NCBI GenBank assembly: GCA_947630835.1
Contig: CANRIZ010000003.1
Location: forward strand, 38,799-102,798
DNA from: an uncultured Clostridia bacterium
GTDB lineage: Bacteria; Bacillota; Clostridia; Oscillospirales; Acutalibacteraceae
Direction: 5' to 3'
Length of the DNA stretch: 64,000 nt
The notes under the pieces: generated by a model
What the model was told of the DNA's origin: nothing
Database searches by the model: none
What the model saw: the letters and a program-made list of their open reading frames with translations, nothing else
Translations under genes and position numbers: made by a program
Shown: positions 18,794-27,732 of the stretch, in pieces
How positions within the stretch are numbered: position 1 is the stretch's first letter
Layout of the letters: each line of letters opens with the position of its first letter

Positions 18794-19801
18794 ATGCTTA
18801 AAGTAGGTATAATCGGCGCCGGTCGTATAGGCAAGGTGCATCTTGAATCAATCTCTTACCACGTTAAAAACGCCGTTGTAACGGCTATGGCGGACCCCTT
18901 TATGAACGATGAAACCAGGGCCTTTATCGAAGGCTTCGGCGTAGAAAAAATCTATCAGGATTACAAGCAGATAATAAACGACCCCGAAATAGACGCGGTT
19001 CTTGTCTGCTCGTCAACCGATACGCACGCACCCATTTCGATTGAGGCGATTAATGCGGGCAAGCACGTTTTTTGCGAAAAACCGCTTGCAAATACCGTTG
19101 ATAAAATTCAGGAAATTGCCGACGCTCTCAAAGCTCATCCGGAGGTTAAATTCCAGGTAGGCTTCAACCGCCGCTTTGACCATAACTTTGCGGCTGTCCG
19201 CAAGGCTTACGACGAGGGCAAGATAGGCGACGCTCAAATTCTTAAAATCACGTCGAGAGACCCGCAGGCTCCTCCCGTAGGTTATTGCGCCGCAAGCATT
19301 TTCCTTGATATGACCATTCACGATTTCGATATGGCGTGCTTCCTTACAAACAGCGACGTTGAGGAGCTTTATGTTTACGCCGACGCCCTTATAAACCCGT
19401 CGATACGCGAATACGGCGATTTTGACACCGCCATTATTTCGCTCAAAATGGCAAACGGCGCTTTGGCGGTTATCGACAATTCCCGTCAGGCTATGTACGG
19501 CTATGACCAGAGGGCGGAGCTTTTCGGCTCAAAGGGTATGGTTGCAACCTCGAACGACACCCTATCATCTGCCGTTATTTCAACGGCAGACGGCGTAACT
19601 GGCGAGAAACCGCTGTTCTTCTTCCTTGAAAGATATATGGAAAGCTTTTCCGAGGAGGTAAGGCAGTTTGTTGCGGCGGTCGAGAACAATACCGAAACGC
19701 CCGTCGGAATACATGCCGGTATGCAGAGCGTAAAAATAGCGCTTGCGGCTGAAAAATCCGCAAACGAACACAGAGCGGTTAAGCTTTCGGAAATTGACTG
19801 A
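18794..19801 (+). CDS. iolG: Inositol 2-dehydrogenase
   Basis: IolG oxidises myo-inositol to 2-keto-myo-inositol with NAD, the first step of the pathway. The 335 residues begin with a Rossmann motif VGIIGAGRIGKVHLE and contain the MocA/Gfo-Idh elements CSSTDTHAP, CEKPLANTV, QVGFNRRFD and IFLDMTIHDFDMACFL with the catalytic lysine, aspartate and histidine. Last gene of the operon, followed by a strong terminator. Together with the genes before it every enzymatic step from inositol to acetyl-CoA is encoded. Confidence 0.94.
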   Translation: MLKVGIIGAGRIGKVHLESISYHVKNAVVTAMADPFMNDETRAFIEGFGVEKIYQDYKQIINDPEIDAVLVCSSTDTHAPISIEAINAGKHVFCEKPLANTVDKIQEIADALKAHPEVKFQVGFNRRFDHNFAAVRKAYDEGKIGDAQILKITSRDPQAPPVGYCAASIFLDMTIHDFDMACFLTNSDVEELYVYADALINPSIREYGDFDTAIISLKMANGALAVIDNSRQAMYGYDQRAELFGSKGMVATSNDTLSSAVISTADGVTGEKPLFFFLERYMESFSEEVRQFVAAVENNTETPVGIHAGMQSVKIALAAEKSANEHRAVKLSEID

Positions 19802-19820
19802 TTAAAAAACGGCAAAAATT

Positions 19821-19869
19821 TACTCCTCTGTACAGTAAAAATACAGGGGAGTATTTCTTTTGTTATTTT
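19821..19869 (+). terminator. Terminator of the inositol operon
   Basis: TACTCCTCTGTA and TACAGGGGAGTA form a 12-bp stem with one G-U pair, followed by TTTCTTTTGTTATTTTT. Confidence 0.85.
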
Positions 19870-19874
19870 TAGCT

Positions 19875-20369
19875 TTACGGCAAATCCATTTTAAGGCCCG
19901 AGAATTTCTGACCCCATTTATTCGCCCAACCCTCGCAGTAAAGCTTGTAATAGGAAACGCCGTTCTTTTTCCTGTAGCCTTCAAAAAAATTGCACCATAT
20001 TGCCGAGGGCAGGGCAATTACAATCCAGTAAAATACGCCCAGGAAAAGGCATTGCCAGGTGTGGCCGTATTCGTGTATTCTTGTGTTGTACGTCCATTTT
20101 TTACTGCTGTGCCGGTCCTTCATAAAAATGAAAAGCCCCAGCGTAAGACCGCCGCTTTTCCAGGGCAGGTAAACTATTCGCGCATAGCCGAACCTCTGCC
20201 AGCGCCTGTGCAAAAATTTAGTGCATATGAGGTAAACTATTGCGCCCACTAAGTTTACGGGAAGCCCCCAGGTCCATTGAACAAAGTAAAAAACAAATCT
20301 TCTGAATTTCGTGGTAGTCCTTACGGTTTTGTTTATACTGTAGTCGAATCGCTGCTTTTTGTCCGACAT
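19875..20369 (-). CDS. Membrane protein with an HExxH zinc-metalloprotease-like motif
   Basis: I do not recognise a named family with certainty. The 164 residues have hydrophobic segments at about 25-52, 73-83 and 105-125. Between the last two lies RIHEYGHTWQ, where H99-E100-Y101-G102-H103 fits HExxH; a glutamate in CEGWANKWG (146) could be a third metal ligand. This arrangement, together with VIALPSAIW after it, suggests a membrane-embedded metallopeptidase or a derived non-peptidase. GGGGTGG precedes the ATG. It stands alone, convergent with the iol operon. Confidence 0.75.
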   Translation of the reverse strand: MSDKKQRFDYSINKTVRTTTKFRRFVFYFVQWTWGLPVNLVGAIVYLICTKFLHRRWQRFGYARIVYLPWKSGGLTLGLFIFMKDRHSSKKWTYNTRIHEYGHTWQCLFLGVFYWIVIALPSAIWCNFFEGYRKKNGVSYYKLYCEGWANKWGQKFSGLKMDLP

Positions 20370-20472
20370 TTTACCACCCCTTTATATAAGAATTTTATCA
20401 CTTAATATATTACAAGTCAATCAAAAACCTTATTTGAGTTCGGCGTTTCGGCAATCTTGATATTATTTCTTC

Positions 20473-20501
20473 TTGAAGAATTTAAAATCTTATTGTATTA
20501 T
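20473..20501 (+). promoter_or_regulatory. Predicted promoter of malQ
   Basis: TTGAAG, 17 nt and TATTAT end about 30 nt before the malQ start. Confidence 0.6.
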
Positions 20502-20531
20502 ATTTATGATGAATTTTTAGGAGACAGGATT

Positions 20532-22031
20532 ATGTTGAATACAAGAGCTTCCGGGGTGTTAATGCACTTGTCGTCTATGCCCTCCCGATACGGCATAGGC
20601 GTAATGGGCGAGGAAACCAAAAGATTTATAGATAAAATCAAGGATATGGGGTTTTCGTACTGGCAGGTACTGCCGCTGAACCCGCCCGATTTTTACGGTT
20701 CGCCCTATACTTCAAATTCGGTTTTTGCAATTTCCCATATGTTTATTTCGCCCGACGGCCTCGTTGAGGAGGGGCTTGTTTCGCCCGAGGATATCGAGCG
20801 CTCGGTGTATTACGGCTCGCCATATACCGCAGATTACGAATTTGCGTTTAAAGCCCGCCTTGAATTACTCAAAAAGGCATATGACAATGCGGACGCGGCA
20901 ACGAGGAAAAAAGCGGAGGAATTTGAGCAAAAAAACGAATGGTGCCGCGCTTATTCGCTTTTTCAGGCGGCAAAGGAAAGGTTTGACAACAAGCCCTGGT
21001 ATGAATGGGACGGCGAATTTGCCTATTACGAAAACTGCCTGAAAAACGCCGATAAGCTGAAGCAAAGCGCGGATTTTTACTCCTTTGTGCAGTACATAGC
21101 CTTTACGCAGTGGCGCCGGATTAAGCTTTACGCCAACGACAGGGGAGTTAAAATTTTGGGCGATATGCCTATCTACGTTTCCATGGACAGCGTTGACGTC
21201 TGGAGCAACAGAAAGCTTTTTGAAATCGACGAAAACGATTTTTCCAAAAAAAAGGTTGCGGGAGTTCCGCCCGATTATTTTTCCGAAAACGGTCAGCTTT
21301 GGGGAAATCCGCTTTATGACTGGGACGCTATGGAAAAGGACGGCTACCGCTGGTGGATAGAGAGGATAAAGGCATCGTTTAAACTCTTTGATACCGTCAG
21401 AATAGACCACTTCAGAGCCTTTGCCTCCTATTGGGCGGTTGACGCAAATGCGGACACCGCAAAGCAGGGCGAGTGGCTTAAAGGCCCGGGTATGAAGCTA
21501 TTTAACGCCGTAAAGGAAGAAATGGGCGAAGCGCCGATTATAGCCGAGGACTTGGGCACATTCGGCGAGGACGTTATAAAGCTGCTTGAGGACACCCGTT
21601 TTCCGGGTATGCGAGTAATACAGTTCGGTTTTGAGCCGAATTGCGACAGCACGCATCTTCCGCATAATTACCCCAAAAATTCCGTCGCATATGTCGGCAC
21701 GCATGATAACACAACCTTGCTTGCGTGGCTTTGGGAGGCGGAACCCGACAGAAGAAAATTTGCGCTCGATTATTGCGGATTTAAGGGTGACAACTGGGGC
21801 GAGGGCGGATACAAAAGCTCGTCGTGCAGAGCGATAATTGAAGCGGTTTGGCGCAGTCCGTCGCTGATAGCTATGATATCCTTTCAGGACTTATGCGGCT
21901 TCGGTTCGGACGCAAGAATGAACGTGCCGGGCAGGGCAAACGGCAACTGGCTGTTCAGGACCACTCGGGATACCGTTGATATGGTTGACGCCGATTATTT
22001 TAGGCATATAAATAATTTATTTAAGAGATAA
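20532..22031 (+). CDS. malQ: 4-alpha-glucanotransferase
   Basis: MalQ (GH77 amylomaltase) moves alpha-1,4-glucan segments between maltodextrins in the cytosol. The 499 residues have the start RASGVLMHLSSMPSRYGIG, the segment WQVLPLNPPDFYGSPY, the nucleophile aspartate in VRIDHFRAF, the acid/base glutamate in PIIAEDLG, and THDNTT. ATG at 20532 has AGGAGAC upstream; a longer in-frame start would read through the promoter. A lone gene here without maltose transporter or phosphorylase genes. Confidence 0.95.
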   Translation: MLNTRASGVLMHLSSMPSRYGIGVMGEETKRFIDKIKDMGFSYWQVLPLNPPDFYGSPYTSNSVFAISHMFISPDGLVEEGLVSPEDIERSVYYGSPYTADYEFAFKARLELLKKAYDNADAATRKKAEEFEQKNEWCRAYSLFQAAKERFDNKPWYEWDGEFAYYENCLKNADKLKQSADFYSFVQYIAFTQWRRIKLYANDRGVKILGDMPIYVSMDSVDVWSNRKLFEIDENDFSKKKVAGVPPDYFSENGQLWGNPLYDWDAMEKDGYRWWIERIKASFKLFDTVRIDHFRAFASYWAVDANADTAKQGEWLKGPGMKLFNAVKEEMGEAPIIAEDLGTFGEDVIKLLEDTRFPGMRVIQFGFEPNCDSTHLPHNYPKNSVAYVGTHDNTTLLAWLWEAEPDRRKFALDYCGFKGDNWGEGGYKSSSCRAIIEAVWRSPSLIAMISFQDLCGFGSDARMNVPGRANGNWLFRTTRDTVDMVDADYFRHINNLFKR

Positions 22032-22044
22032 TTGTCTTTTTCTG

Positions 22045-22073
22045 TTGACAATAATATAGCAATATCTTATAAT
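22045..22073 (+). promoter_or_regulatory. Consensus sigma-A promoter of the XRE regulator gene
   Basis: TTGACA, 17 nt and TATAAT match the consensus exactly, about 58 nt before the start codon. Confidence 0.8.
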
Positions 22074-22130
22074 ATTACTAAATGTTACAGAAAAAATTAA
22101 TTACAGAAAGTTTTAAAACGGTGGATTACT

Positions 22131-22514
22131 ATGATAAACGAACAACTTAAATTAGTAAGGAAAGTAAACAATTTCACTCAACAGCAGGTTGCGGACGCGC
22201 TCGGCATTGACCGTTCTACTTATGCCTCTTATGAAACGGGCAGAAACAGACCCGACATTAAGTTTGTTTCTGCTTTTGCAAAGACCTTCGGCATTACTAT
22301 CGATTTTATACTTAATCTTGACCCGAACTGCGACGTGTCCGTGTACGACACCGCGCTCAGCCTTAAAAAGGGTAAGAAAGAAAAGCTATTAAGCCTGTTG
22401 AGGAACGACGAAAAAGAGTTGATTGCAATGTACCGCATCAGCTCAAGCGAAGCTAAGGAACAGGCTTGGGAGATTTTAAAGCAGTCAAAGGAAGAGGTAA
22501 TCAACAGCCTTTAA
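22131..22514 (+). CDS. XRE-family helix-turn-helix regulator
   Basis: The 127-residue protein has an N-terminal HTH_3 domain (residues 4-60): LVRKVNNFTQQQVADALGID then RSTYASYETGRNRPD, the recognition helix region. The C-terminal half (75-127) is charged and helical and may dimerise or sense a ligand. Target genes are unknown; the perfect promoter before it suggests steady expression, possibly self-controlled. There is no toxin partner or phage gene beside it. Confidence 0.88.
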   Translation: MINEQLKLVRKVNNFTQQQVADALGIDRSTYASYETGRNRPDIKFVSAFAKTFGITIDFILNLDPNCDVSVYDTALSLKKGKKEKLLSLLRNDEKELIAMYRISSSEAKEQAWEILKQSKEEVINSL

Positions 22515-22570
22515 AATCCAATTCCCTTTTCAGCCTTTTTCCGAGTAACTGTTAAAACAGCAAAACTTTA

Positions 22571-22604
22571 AACGGCACAGCGCCTTGAAGCGCCGTGCCG
22601 TTTT
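22571..22604. terminator. Terminator between the XRE gene and alr
   Basis: AACGGCACAGCGC and GCGCCGTGCCGTT pair at 12 of 13 positions around CTTGAA. The flanks are short T-runs on both strands, so it can serve both convergent genes. Confidence 0.65.
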
Positions 22605-22650
22605 GCCGTTTAACGGAACATTCCGAGAAAAACGCCTTATTAAATTTGCC

Positions 22651-23817
22651 TTACAGCCTTTCAAGGTAATTTTGCACTTCAAAAATTTTGCCGTTTTTGA
22701 TGTAAACCCTCGGCACTCTCATTGCGACCGAACAGCAAAATTCATAATTGAAGCTGCCGGAAGCGTCGGCAACCTCCTCAACGCTTATAAAGTTTTCTCC
22801 GTCCCTGCCTACGAGCGTAACCCTGTCGCCCTGCTTTGCGCCTATGCCGGTTACGTCAACCATAAGCTGATCCATACATATTCTGCCTATTATTTTTGCA
22901 AATTTTCCGTTTATAAGAACCCTGCCCTTATTCGACAGGCTTCTGGGGTACCCGTCCGCATATCCTACGGATACCGTCGCTATTTCCATATCGTCGGCAG
23001 CGGTAAAGGTACTGCCGTAGCTTACCGTAAATCCCTTTTTCACGCTTTTAACAAAGCTTACGCTGCCGAAAAGCTCCATAGCGGGCTTGAGAACGAATCC
23101 CCGCTTATCCATTTCCTCTGAGGGATAAAGCCCGTATATCATAATTCCCGCCCTGACTATATCGAGAAAACCGCCGTCATAATCTATGATTCCCGCGCTG
23201 TTATACATGTGCTTAATCGGTATGTTGATATTTTCATTTTCGAGCTTTTTGATAAAGTCGAGGAAAATTTCTTTCTGCCTGTCGGAAGAACTTGTCGTTT
23301 TTGCGTCGGCGCAGGCAAAATGTGTGAATATTCCCTCAACCGAAATATTCGGCAGGGCGCATATTTTTTTGATTTTCTCTACGCTTTCGCCCGTCGGCTG
23401 AAAGCCTATTCTGCCCATACCGGTGTCAATTTTGATATGTATTTTTGCCGTTTTGTTAATTGAAACCGCCGCTTCGGAGACAGACAGCGCATTTTCGTAT
23501 TTGAATACCGTTAAGGCGATGTTTTGGGCTATCGCTTCTTCGTATTCGCCGTCGAAAACGTGCGCTAAAATCAAAACAGGCTTGTCGATTCCGTTTCTTC
23601 TCAAACGCACAGCCTCGTCAACCGAAGCGACGCCGAAAGCGTCAACCCCGATTTCGTCAAGGGCCTTTGAAACGGGAACCGCGCCGTGACCGTAAGCGTC
23701 TGCTTTGACTATCGCCATGGTTTTAACGTCTTTTCCCGTCTTTTTCATAACGGCTTTTACATTATCGCATATTGCGTCCAAATCAATCAGAGCGTACGCT
23801 CTTTTGGGTAACTGCAT
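22651..23817 (-). CDS. alr: Alanine racemase
   Basis: Alr makes D-alanine for peptidoglycan, using PLP. The 388 residues start MQLPKRAYALIDLDAI and contain the PLP lysine in AIVKADAYGHGA, HIKIDTGMGRIGF, the catalytic tyrosine in VSYGSTFTA, and GRICMDQLMVDVT. ATG at 23817 has AGAGGAGAAA upstream; a frame extending 67 residues further is open but lacks family similarity and crosses the promoter. Confidence 0.96.
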   Translation of the reverse strand: MQLPKRAYALIDLDAICDNVKAVMKKTGKDVKTMAIVKADAYGHGAVPVSKALDEIGVDAFGVASVDEAVRLRRNGIDKPVLILAHVFDGEYEEAIAQNIALTVFKYENALSVSEAAVSINKTAKIHIKIDTGMGRIGFQPTGESVEKIKKICALPNISVEGIFTHFACADAKTTSSSDRQKEIFLDFIKKLENENINIPIKHMYNSAGIIDYDGGFLDIVRAGIMIYGLYPSEEMDKRGFVLKPAMELFGSVSFVKSVKKGFTVSYGSTFTAADDMEIATVSVGYADGYPRSLSNKGRVLINGKFAKIIGRICMDQLMVDVTGIGAKQGDRVTLVGRDGENFISVEEVADASGSFNYEFCCSVAMRVPRVYIKNGKIFEVQNYLERL

Positions 23818-23853
23818 ATATTTCTCCTCTGTCGTCTGTAAAAAGCTATATAA

Positions 23854-23882
23854 ATTATAGTCTAAACTTTTTGCGATGTAAA
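23854..23882 (-). promoter_or_regulatory. Predicted promoter of alr
   Basis: On the minus strand TTTACA, 17 nt and TATAAT lie about 37 nt before the alr start. Confidence 0.7.
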
Positions 23883-23899
23883 GCAATAAAAAAGCAAAG

Positions 23900-23928
23900 T
23901 TGATATTTTTTGCTTTTTGTTTTATTAT
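23900..23928 (+). promoter_or_regulatory. Predicted promoter of the RlmA-like gene
   Basis: TTGATA, 17 nt and TATTAT end only 15 nt before the start codon, so the expected leader is fewer than about 10 nt long. Confidence 0.65.
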
Positions 23929-23943
23929 TAAGTCGGTGATTGT

Positions 23944-24747
23944 ATGATTTTTGTTTGTCCCAAATGCGGGGAAAAGCTCGAAAGGCAGGGCAATTCCTAC
24001 AAATGCCCCAACGGGCACAGCTTTGATATTTCAAAACAGGGCTATGTGAATCTGCTTTTGGGTTCAAAGGGCGGAAACCACGGTGACAATAAGCTTATGG
24101 CGCAGGCAAGGCGCAATTTTTTGGACAAGGGCTATTACAAAAAATTTGCCGACGCCCTGGTAAATACCGCAGCGGAATTTTCAAAACCCGGCGACGTTTT
24201 AATCGACTGCGGCTGCGGGGAGGGGTACTATACCTCGCAAATTTCGGACAGCGTCAATAATATAAGCGTTGCGGGCTTTGATATTTCCAAAAACGCCGCG
24301 GCTATAGCCGCAAAAAGGAACAAAAACGTTTCCTTTGCGGTTGCAAGCTCGTTTTCGATACCCTTGGAGGATTCGAGCGCGGATATTGCGCTTGAAATTT
24401 TTTCTCCCCATTGCGAGCGGGAGTTTAAAAGAATACTTAAAACGGGCGGTCTCCTGATAATGGCGATACCGCTTGAAAATCATCTTTATTCGCTTAAAAA
24501 AGCCGTTTACGACAATGCGTACAAAAACAGCGTGAACGGCTTTGAGATTGACGGCTTCGAGCTTATAAAAAATACCGAAATAAAGTACTCCGAGCTTATA
24601 AAATCAAACGAGGATATAAAAAATCTTTTTATGATGACGCCGTATTATTACAAAACGGGCGAAAAGGAGCAGGCAAGGCTTAATACTTTACAGGAGCTTT
24701 GCGTCGAATTGGAATTTTCAATTACCGTTTACAAAAAGCTCGGTTGA
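23944..24747 (+). CDS. RlmA-like 23S rRNA (guanine-N1)-methyltransferase
   Basis: The 267 residues join an N-terminal zinc ribbon (FVCPKCGEKLE, then CPNGHSFD, giving Cys5, Cys8, Cys21 and His25) to a SAM-dependent methyltransferase domain with DCGCGEGYYTSQIS and GFDISKNAAAIAAKR. The segment QGYVNLLLGSKGGNHGDNK after the ribbon is typical for RlmA. RlmA(I) and RlmA(II) modify G745 or G748 of 23S rRNA; which of the two, I cannot tell. The leader is very short, and a GGTGAT Shine-Dalgarno would sit at the very 5' end. Confidence 0.88.
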   Translation: MIFVCPKCGEKLERQGNSYKCPNGHSFDISKQGYVNLLLGSKGGNHGDNKLMAQARRNFLDKGYYKKFADALVNTAAEFSKPGDVLIDCGCGEGYYTSQISDSVNNISVAGFDISKNAAAIAAKRNKNVSFAVASSFSIPLEDSSADIALEIFSPHCEREFKRILKTGGLLIMAIPLENHLYSLKKAVYDNAYKNSVNGFEIDGFELIKNTEIKYSELIKSNEDIKNLFMMTPYYYKTGEKEQARLNTLQELCVELEFSITVYKKLG

Positions 24748-24750
24748 TTG

Positions 24751-24779
24751 TTGCAGTTTTCGGAAGATTAGTGTATAAT
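24751..24779 (+). promoter_or_regulatory. Predicted promoter of the zapA operon
   Basis: TTGCAG, 17 nt and an extended -10 (TGTATAAT) lie about 35 nt before zapA. Confidence 0.7.
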
Positions 24780-24813
24780 TGATTTATCATAATATAAGGC
24801 AGAGGTGTAAATA

Positions 24814-25200
24814 ATGGAAAACGAAAACAAAAAGGAATTAAAAAATACCGTAACAGTAAGAATAGCGGGAGCGGAATACACAATAAAAACAGAGGAATCC
24901 GCAGAGTTTACACAAAATCTTGCCAAGGAGATAAACTCTAAAATCAACGAAATCAAGACGGTTAACCCTTACGTTTCAACAAGTCAGATTGCAATATTGC
25001 TTGCGCTCGAATATGCAAGCGACTGCAAAAAGGCTACAGAGCGCACCGAAGCTATCAGGTCCGAGATAAAGGTATATCTTGAGGACACGGCAAAGGCGCA
25101 GTCCGAAAGGGATTTTTACAAGCGTGAGATTGAGCGTATGAAAGCGGAGGCAAAATCAAAGGCAAACCAGATAAATCTTTTTTCGGACGATAAAAAATGA
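24814..25200 (+). CDS. zapA: Cell division protein ZapA
   Basis: ZapA binds FtsZ filaments and promotes Z-ring assembly. The 128 residues show the N-terminal NTVTVRIAGAEYTIKTEES strand pattern, the core helix ending in TSQIAILLALEYASD, and a long C-terminal coiled coil (about 70-115) ending with INLFSDDKK, as in Firmicutes homologues. Its stop overlaps the next start in ATGA, so it is translationally coupled to the U32 peptidase gene; this pair is common in clostridia. Confidence 0.92.
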   Translation: MENENKKELKNTVTVRIAGAEYTIKTEESAEFTQNLAKEINSKINEIKTVNPYVSTSQIAILLALEYASDCKKATERTEAIRSEIKVYLEDTAKAQSERDFYKREIERMKAEAKSKANQINLFSDDKK

Positions 25201-27224
25201 GAACTGAAATTTTAGCTCCGGCAGGCAATTTCGACTCGCTGACCGCCGCCGTAAGAAGCGGTGCGGACGCGGTCTATTTCGGTACGGGCAATTTTAACGC
25301 AAGGAAGAACGCCGCAAATTTTGAAGGCTTCGAGCTTGAACGCGCCGTGGACTTTTGCCGCCTTCACGGCGTTAAATGCCATATCGCGCTCAATACCCTT
25401 GTCGGCGACGATGAAATTCCCGAGTTTAAAAAGACGGTTAAGCGTATCTGCAATTTGCATGCGGATGCGCTTATTTTGCAGGATTTGGGAGCGGCAAAAA
25501 TCGTCCGTGAAATCTGCCCCGAAATTGAACTCCACGCTTCGACTCAGCTCTCCACGGGCACGCTTGAGGGCTTAAGGCTTTTAAAAAAGCTTGGTTTTAC
25601 CCGCGCGGTTCTGCCAAGGGAGCTTTCAAAAAAAGAAATCGAATATATCGCTGAAAACTCTCCCTTGGAGCTTGAGATGTTCGTCCACGGCGCGCTTTGT
25701 ATGAGCGTTTCCGGTCAGTGCCTTTTGAGCGCCGTGCTCGGCTCGCGAAGCGGGAACAGGGGACTGTGCGCCCAACCTTGCAGGCTTCCCTTTTCGGCGC
25801 AGGGCGGAACGGGAAACGATTTGAGCCTAAAAGACCTCTCCCTTATTGACCGTCTCGGCGAGCTTGCCCGTATGGGGATAAAATCATTTAAAATCGAGGG
25901 CAGAATGAAACGCCCCGAATATGTCTGCGCCGCAGTTACCGCCTGCCGTGAAAGCCTTGAGGGAACGTTAAGCGCAAAACGGCTTGAGGAGCTTGAAGCG
26001 CTGTTCTCACGCTCGGGATTTACCTCGGGGTATTACGACGCAAAAACGGGCAGGGATATGTTCGGCTTTCGTAAAAAGGAAAACGTAATTTCGGCAACGG
26101 ACGCTCTTTTAAAAAAATATTCTTCGCTTTACGAAAAGGAAAAGCCCGTATATACGGTGGATTTTAAGCTGACGGCTTCTCAGGGCAAAGCGCCCGAGCT
26201 TATAGCCGAAACGGAAAATCACAGCGTAAAGTCGGTAAGCGAATATATCTGCCGACCCGCGTTAAACGTGGCGCTTGACAGCCAAAGGGCGGCAAAACAG
26301 CTCTCAAAATGCGGCGGCACGGTGTTTCGTCCGGGAAAAATCGACTGCGAAATCGACAGCGGATTGAGCGTACCCGTTCAGGAGTTGAATTGCCTTCGCA
26401 GGAACGCCCTGAACGCCCTTGAAAATAAAATTTTGCAAAGGGAAGGCTATAAGACGGGGGATTTTGAATTTACCGAAAAAGGTCTCGGCTTTTCGCAAAA
26501 GAGAAAAACCTATCTTTTCTTTTACCGTGAGGACCGGATACCCGACGGCATAAAATACGACAGAATTTTTCTTCCGCTCGGAACGGACGAAAAAATTATC
26601 GAAAGGTACAACGCGGGGGTAATGCTCCCGAGAGGCGTATTCTTTAACGAAGGGGAGCTTTGCGAAAAATTAAAACTGAGCCCTGCACGCTATGTTTTGT
26701 GCAATACTCTCGACGCCGTCGCCATAGCTTTAAAATCGGGCAAGGAAATAATCGGAGGGCCGTTTCTAAACATATTCAACAGCGTTTCCCTTTCGGAGCT
26801 TTCGCAATTCGGTATTTCCGAAGCCCTGCTTTCTTATGAATTGAGCGTAAAGCAAATTTCAAAATTGAAGCCGAAAATAAAAACGGGCTGCGTGCTTTAC
26901 GGAAGAATACCGCTTATGCTTACAAAAAATTGCCCCGTGAATAACGGCAAAAGCTGCGCCGTATGCTCAAAAAACGGAAAAATTACCGACAGAAAGAATA
27001 TAGATTTTCCCGTGGTGTGTCAAAACGGCTTTTCCGAAATTCTCAATTCAAGACCGCTTTATATGCAGGACAAGGCGGATGAAATCAAAAACGTATACTT
27101 TGGGGCGTATTTCTTCACAACGGAGAAAAAAGACGAGGTAAGGGCAATTTTAAACGGTCGGGAAAAGGGCTTAAAGCCCGAAAATGAATTTACAAGAGGC
27201 TTATATTACAGAGGTGTTGAATAA
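25197..27224 (+). CDS. U32 family peptidase / RNA-hydroxylation-type protein with DUF3656
   Basis: The 675 residues have the U32 N-terminal barrel (TEILAPAGNFDSLTAAVRSG, DAVYFGTGNFNARKNA) and the U32 signature MFVHGALCMSVSGQC, plus further cysteines (GLCAQPCRLPF) likely to hold an iron-sulfur cluster. The C-terminal part fits DUF3656. The E. coli relatives RlhA and TrhP take part in hydroxylation of 23S rRNA or tRNA, so an RNA-modifying role is as likely as proteolysis. A late CPVNNGKSCAVC motif supplies more cysteines. Coupled to zapA and overlapping dut by one base. Confidence 0.9.
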   Translation: MRTEILAPAGNFDSLTAAVRSGADAVYFGTGNFNARKNAANFEGFELERAVDFCRLHGVKCHIALNTLVGDDEIPEFKKTVKRICNLHADALILQDLGAAKIVREICPEIELHASTQLSTGTLEGLRLLKKLGFTRAVLPRELSKKEIEYIAENSPLELEMFVHGALCMSVSGQCLLSAVLGSRSGNRGLCAQPCRLPFSAQGGTGNDLSLKDLSLIDRLGELARMGIKSFKIEGRMKRPEYVCAAVTACRESLEGTLSAKRLEELEALFSRSGFTSGYYDAKTGRDMFGFRKKENVISATDALLKKYSSLYEKEKPVYTVDFKLTASQGKAPELIAETENHSVKSVSEYICRPALNVALDSQRAAKQLSKCGGTVFRPGKIDCEIDSGLSVPVQELNCLRRNALNALENKILQREGYKTGDFEFTEKGLGFSQKRKTYLFFYREDRIPDGIKYDRIFLPLGTDEKIIERYNAGVMLPRGVFFNEGELCEKLKLSPARYVLCNTLDAVAIALKSGKEIIGGPFLNIFNSVSLSELSQFGISEALLSYELSVKQISKLKPKIKTGCVLYGRIPLMLTKNCPVNNGKSCAVCSKNGKITDRKNIDFPVVCQNGFSEILNSRPLYMQDKADEIKNVYFGAYFFTTEKKDEVRAILNGREKGLKPENEFTRGLYYRGVE

Positions 27225-27667
27225 TGGAAAAAATAAAAGTAAAAAAGCTAAACGAAAAAGCAAGGCTTCCGCAAAGGGCTACCCAAGGCTCTGCGGGCTT
27301 CGACCTTTACGCCTGCATAGACGAACCCATAGCTTTAAATAAGGGCGATACCGCCGTAATACCCACGGGCATAGCGGTGGAAATAGGCAGTCCCGATTAT
27401 GCGGCTTTTGTTTACGCAAGGAGCGGACTTGCGATAAAGCAGGGGATAGGACTTTTAAATTCCGTCGGCGTTATAGACAGCGATTATCGGGGCGAAATAA
27501 GAGTTGGGATAATAAAGCAAACGCAGGGCGCATACGAAATAAAACCGTTTGAAAGAATAGCCCAAATGGTAATTCAGCCCGTAGCTCTCCCCGAAACGGA
27601 GCTTTGCGAGCAATTAGACGAAACTCAAAGGGGCGAGGGGGGCTTCGGCTCTACGGGAAAAAATTAA
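27224..27667 (+). CDS. dut: Deoxyuridine 5'-triphosphate nucleotidohydrolase
   Basis: dUTPase converts dUTP to dUMP and keeps uracil out of DNA. The 147 residues contain all five motifs: GSAGFDLYA, PTGIAVE, RSGLAIKQGIGLLNSVGVID with DYRGE, RIAQMVI, and RGEGGFGSTG. The start overlaps the U32 gene stop in TAATG. Third gene of the zapA unit. Confidence 0.95.
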   Translation: MEKIKVKKLNEKARLPQRATQGSAGFDLYACIDEPIALNKGDTAVIPTGIAVEIGSPDYAAFVYARSGLAIKQGIGLLNSVGVIDSDYRGEIRVGIIKQTQGAYEIKPFERIAQMVIQPVALPETELCEQLDETQRGEGGFGSTGKN

Positions 27668-27732
27668 AAACATTTTGGAAATAGAAAAATTTACAAAAAT
27701 ATTTAATATATATTAAAAATTAAAAAAAACAG

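Noticed and set aside
19860..20252. Plus-strand open frame of 130 codons opposite the HEYGH gene
   Set aside because: Starts within the T-run of the iol terminator and has no Shine-Dalgarno; the minus frame has GGGGTGG and coherent membrane segments.
22585..23121. Plus-strand open frame of 178 codons over alr
   Set aside because: It begins in the terminator and runs antisense to the certain alr gene.
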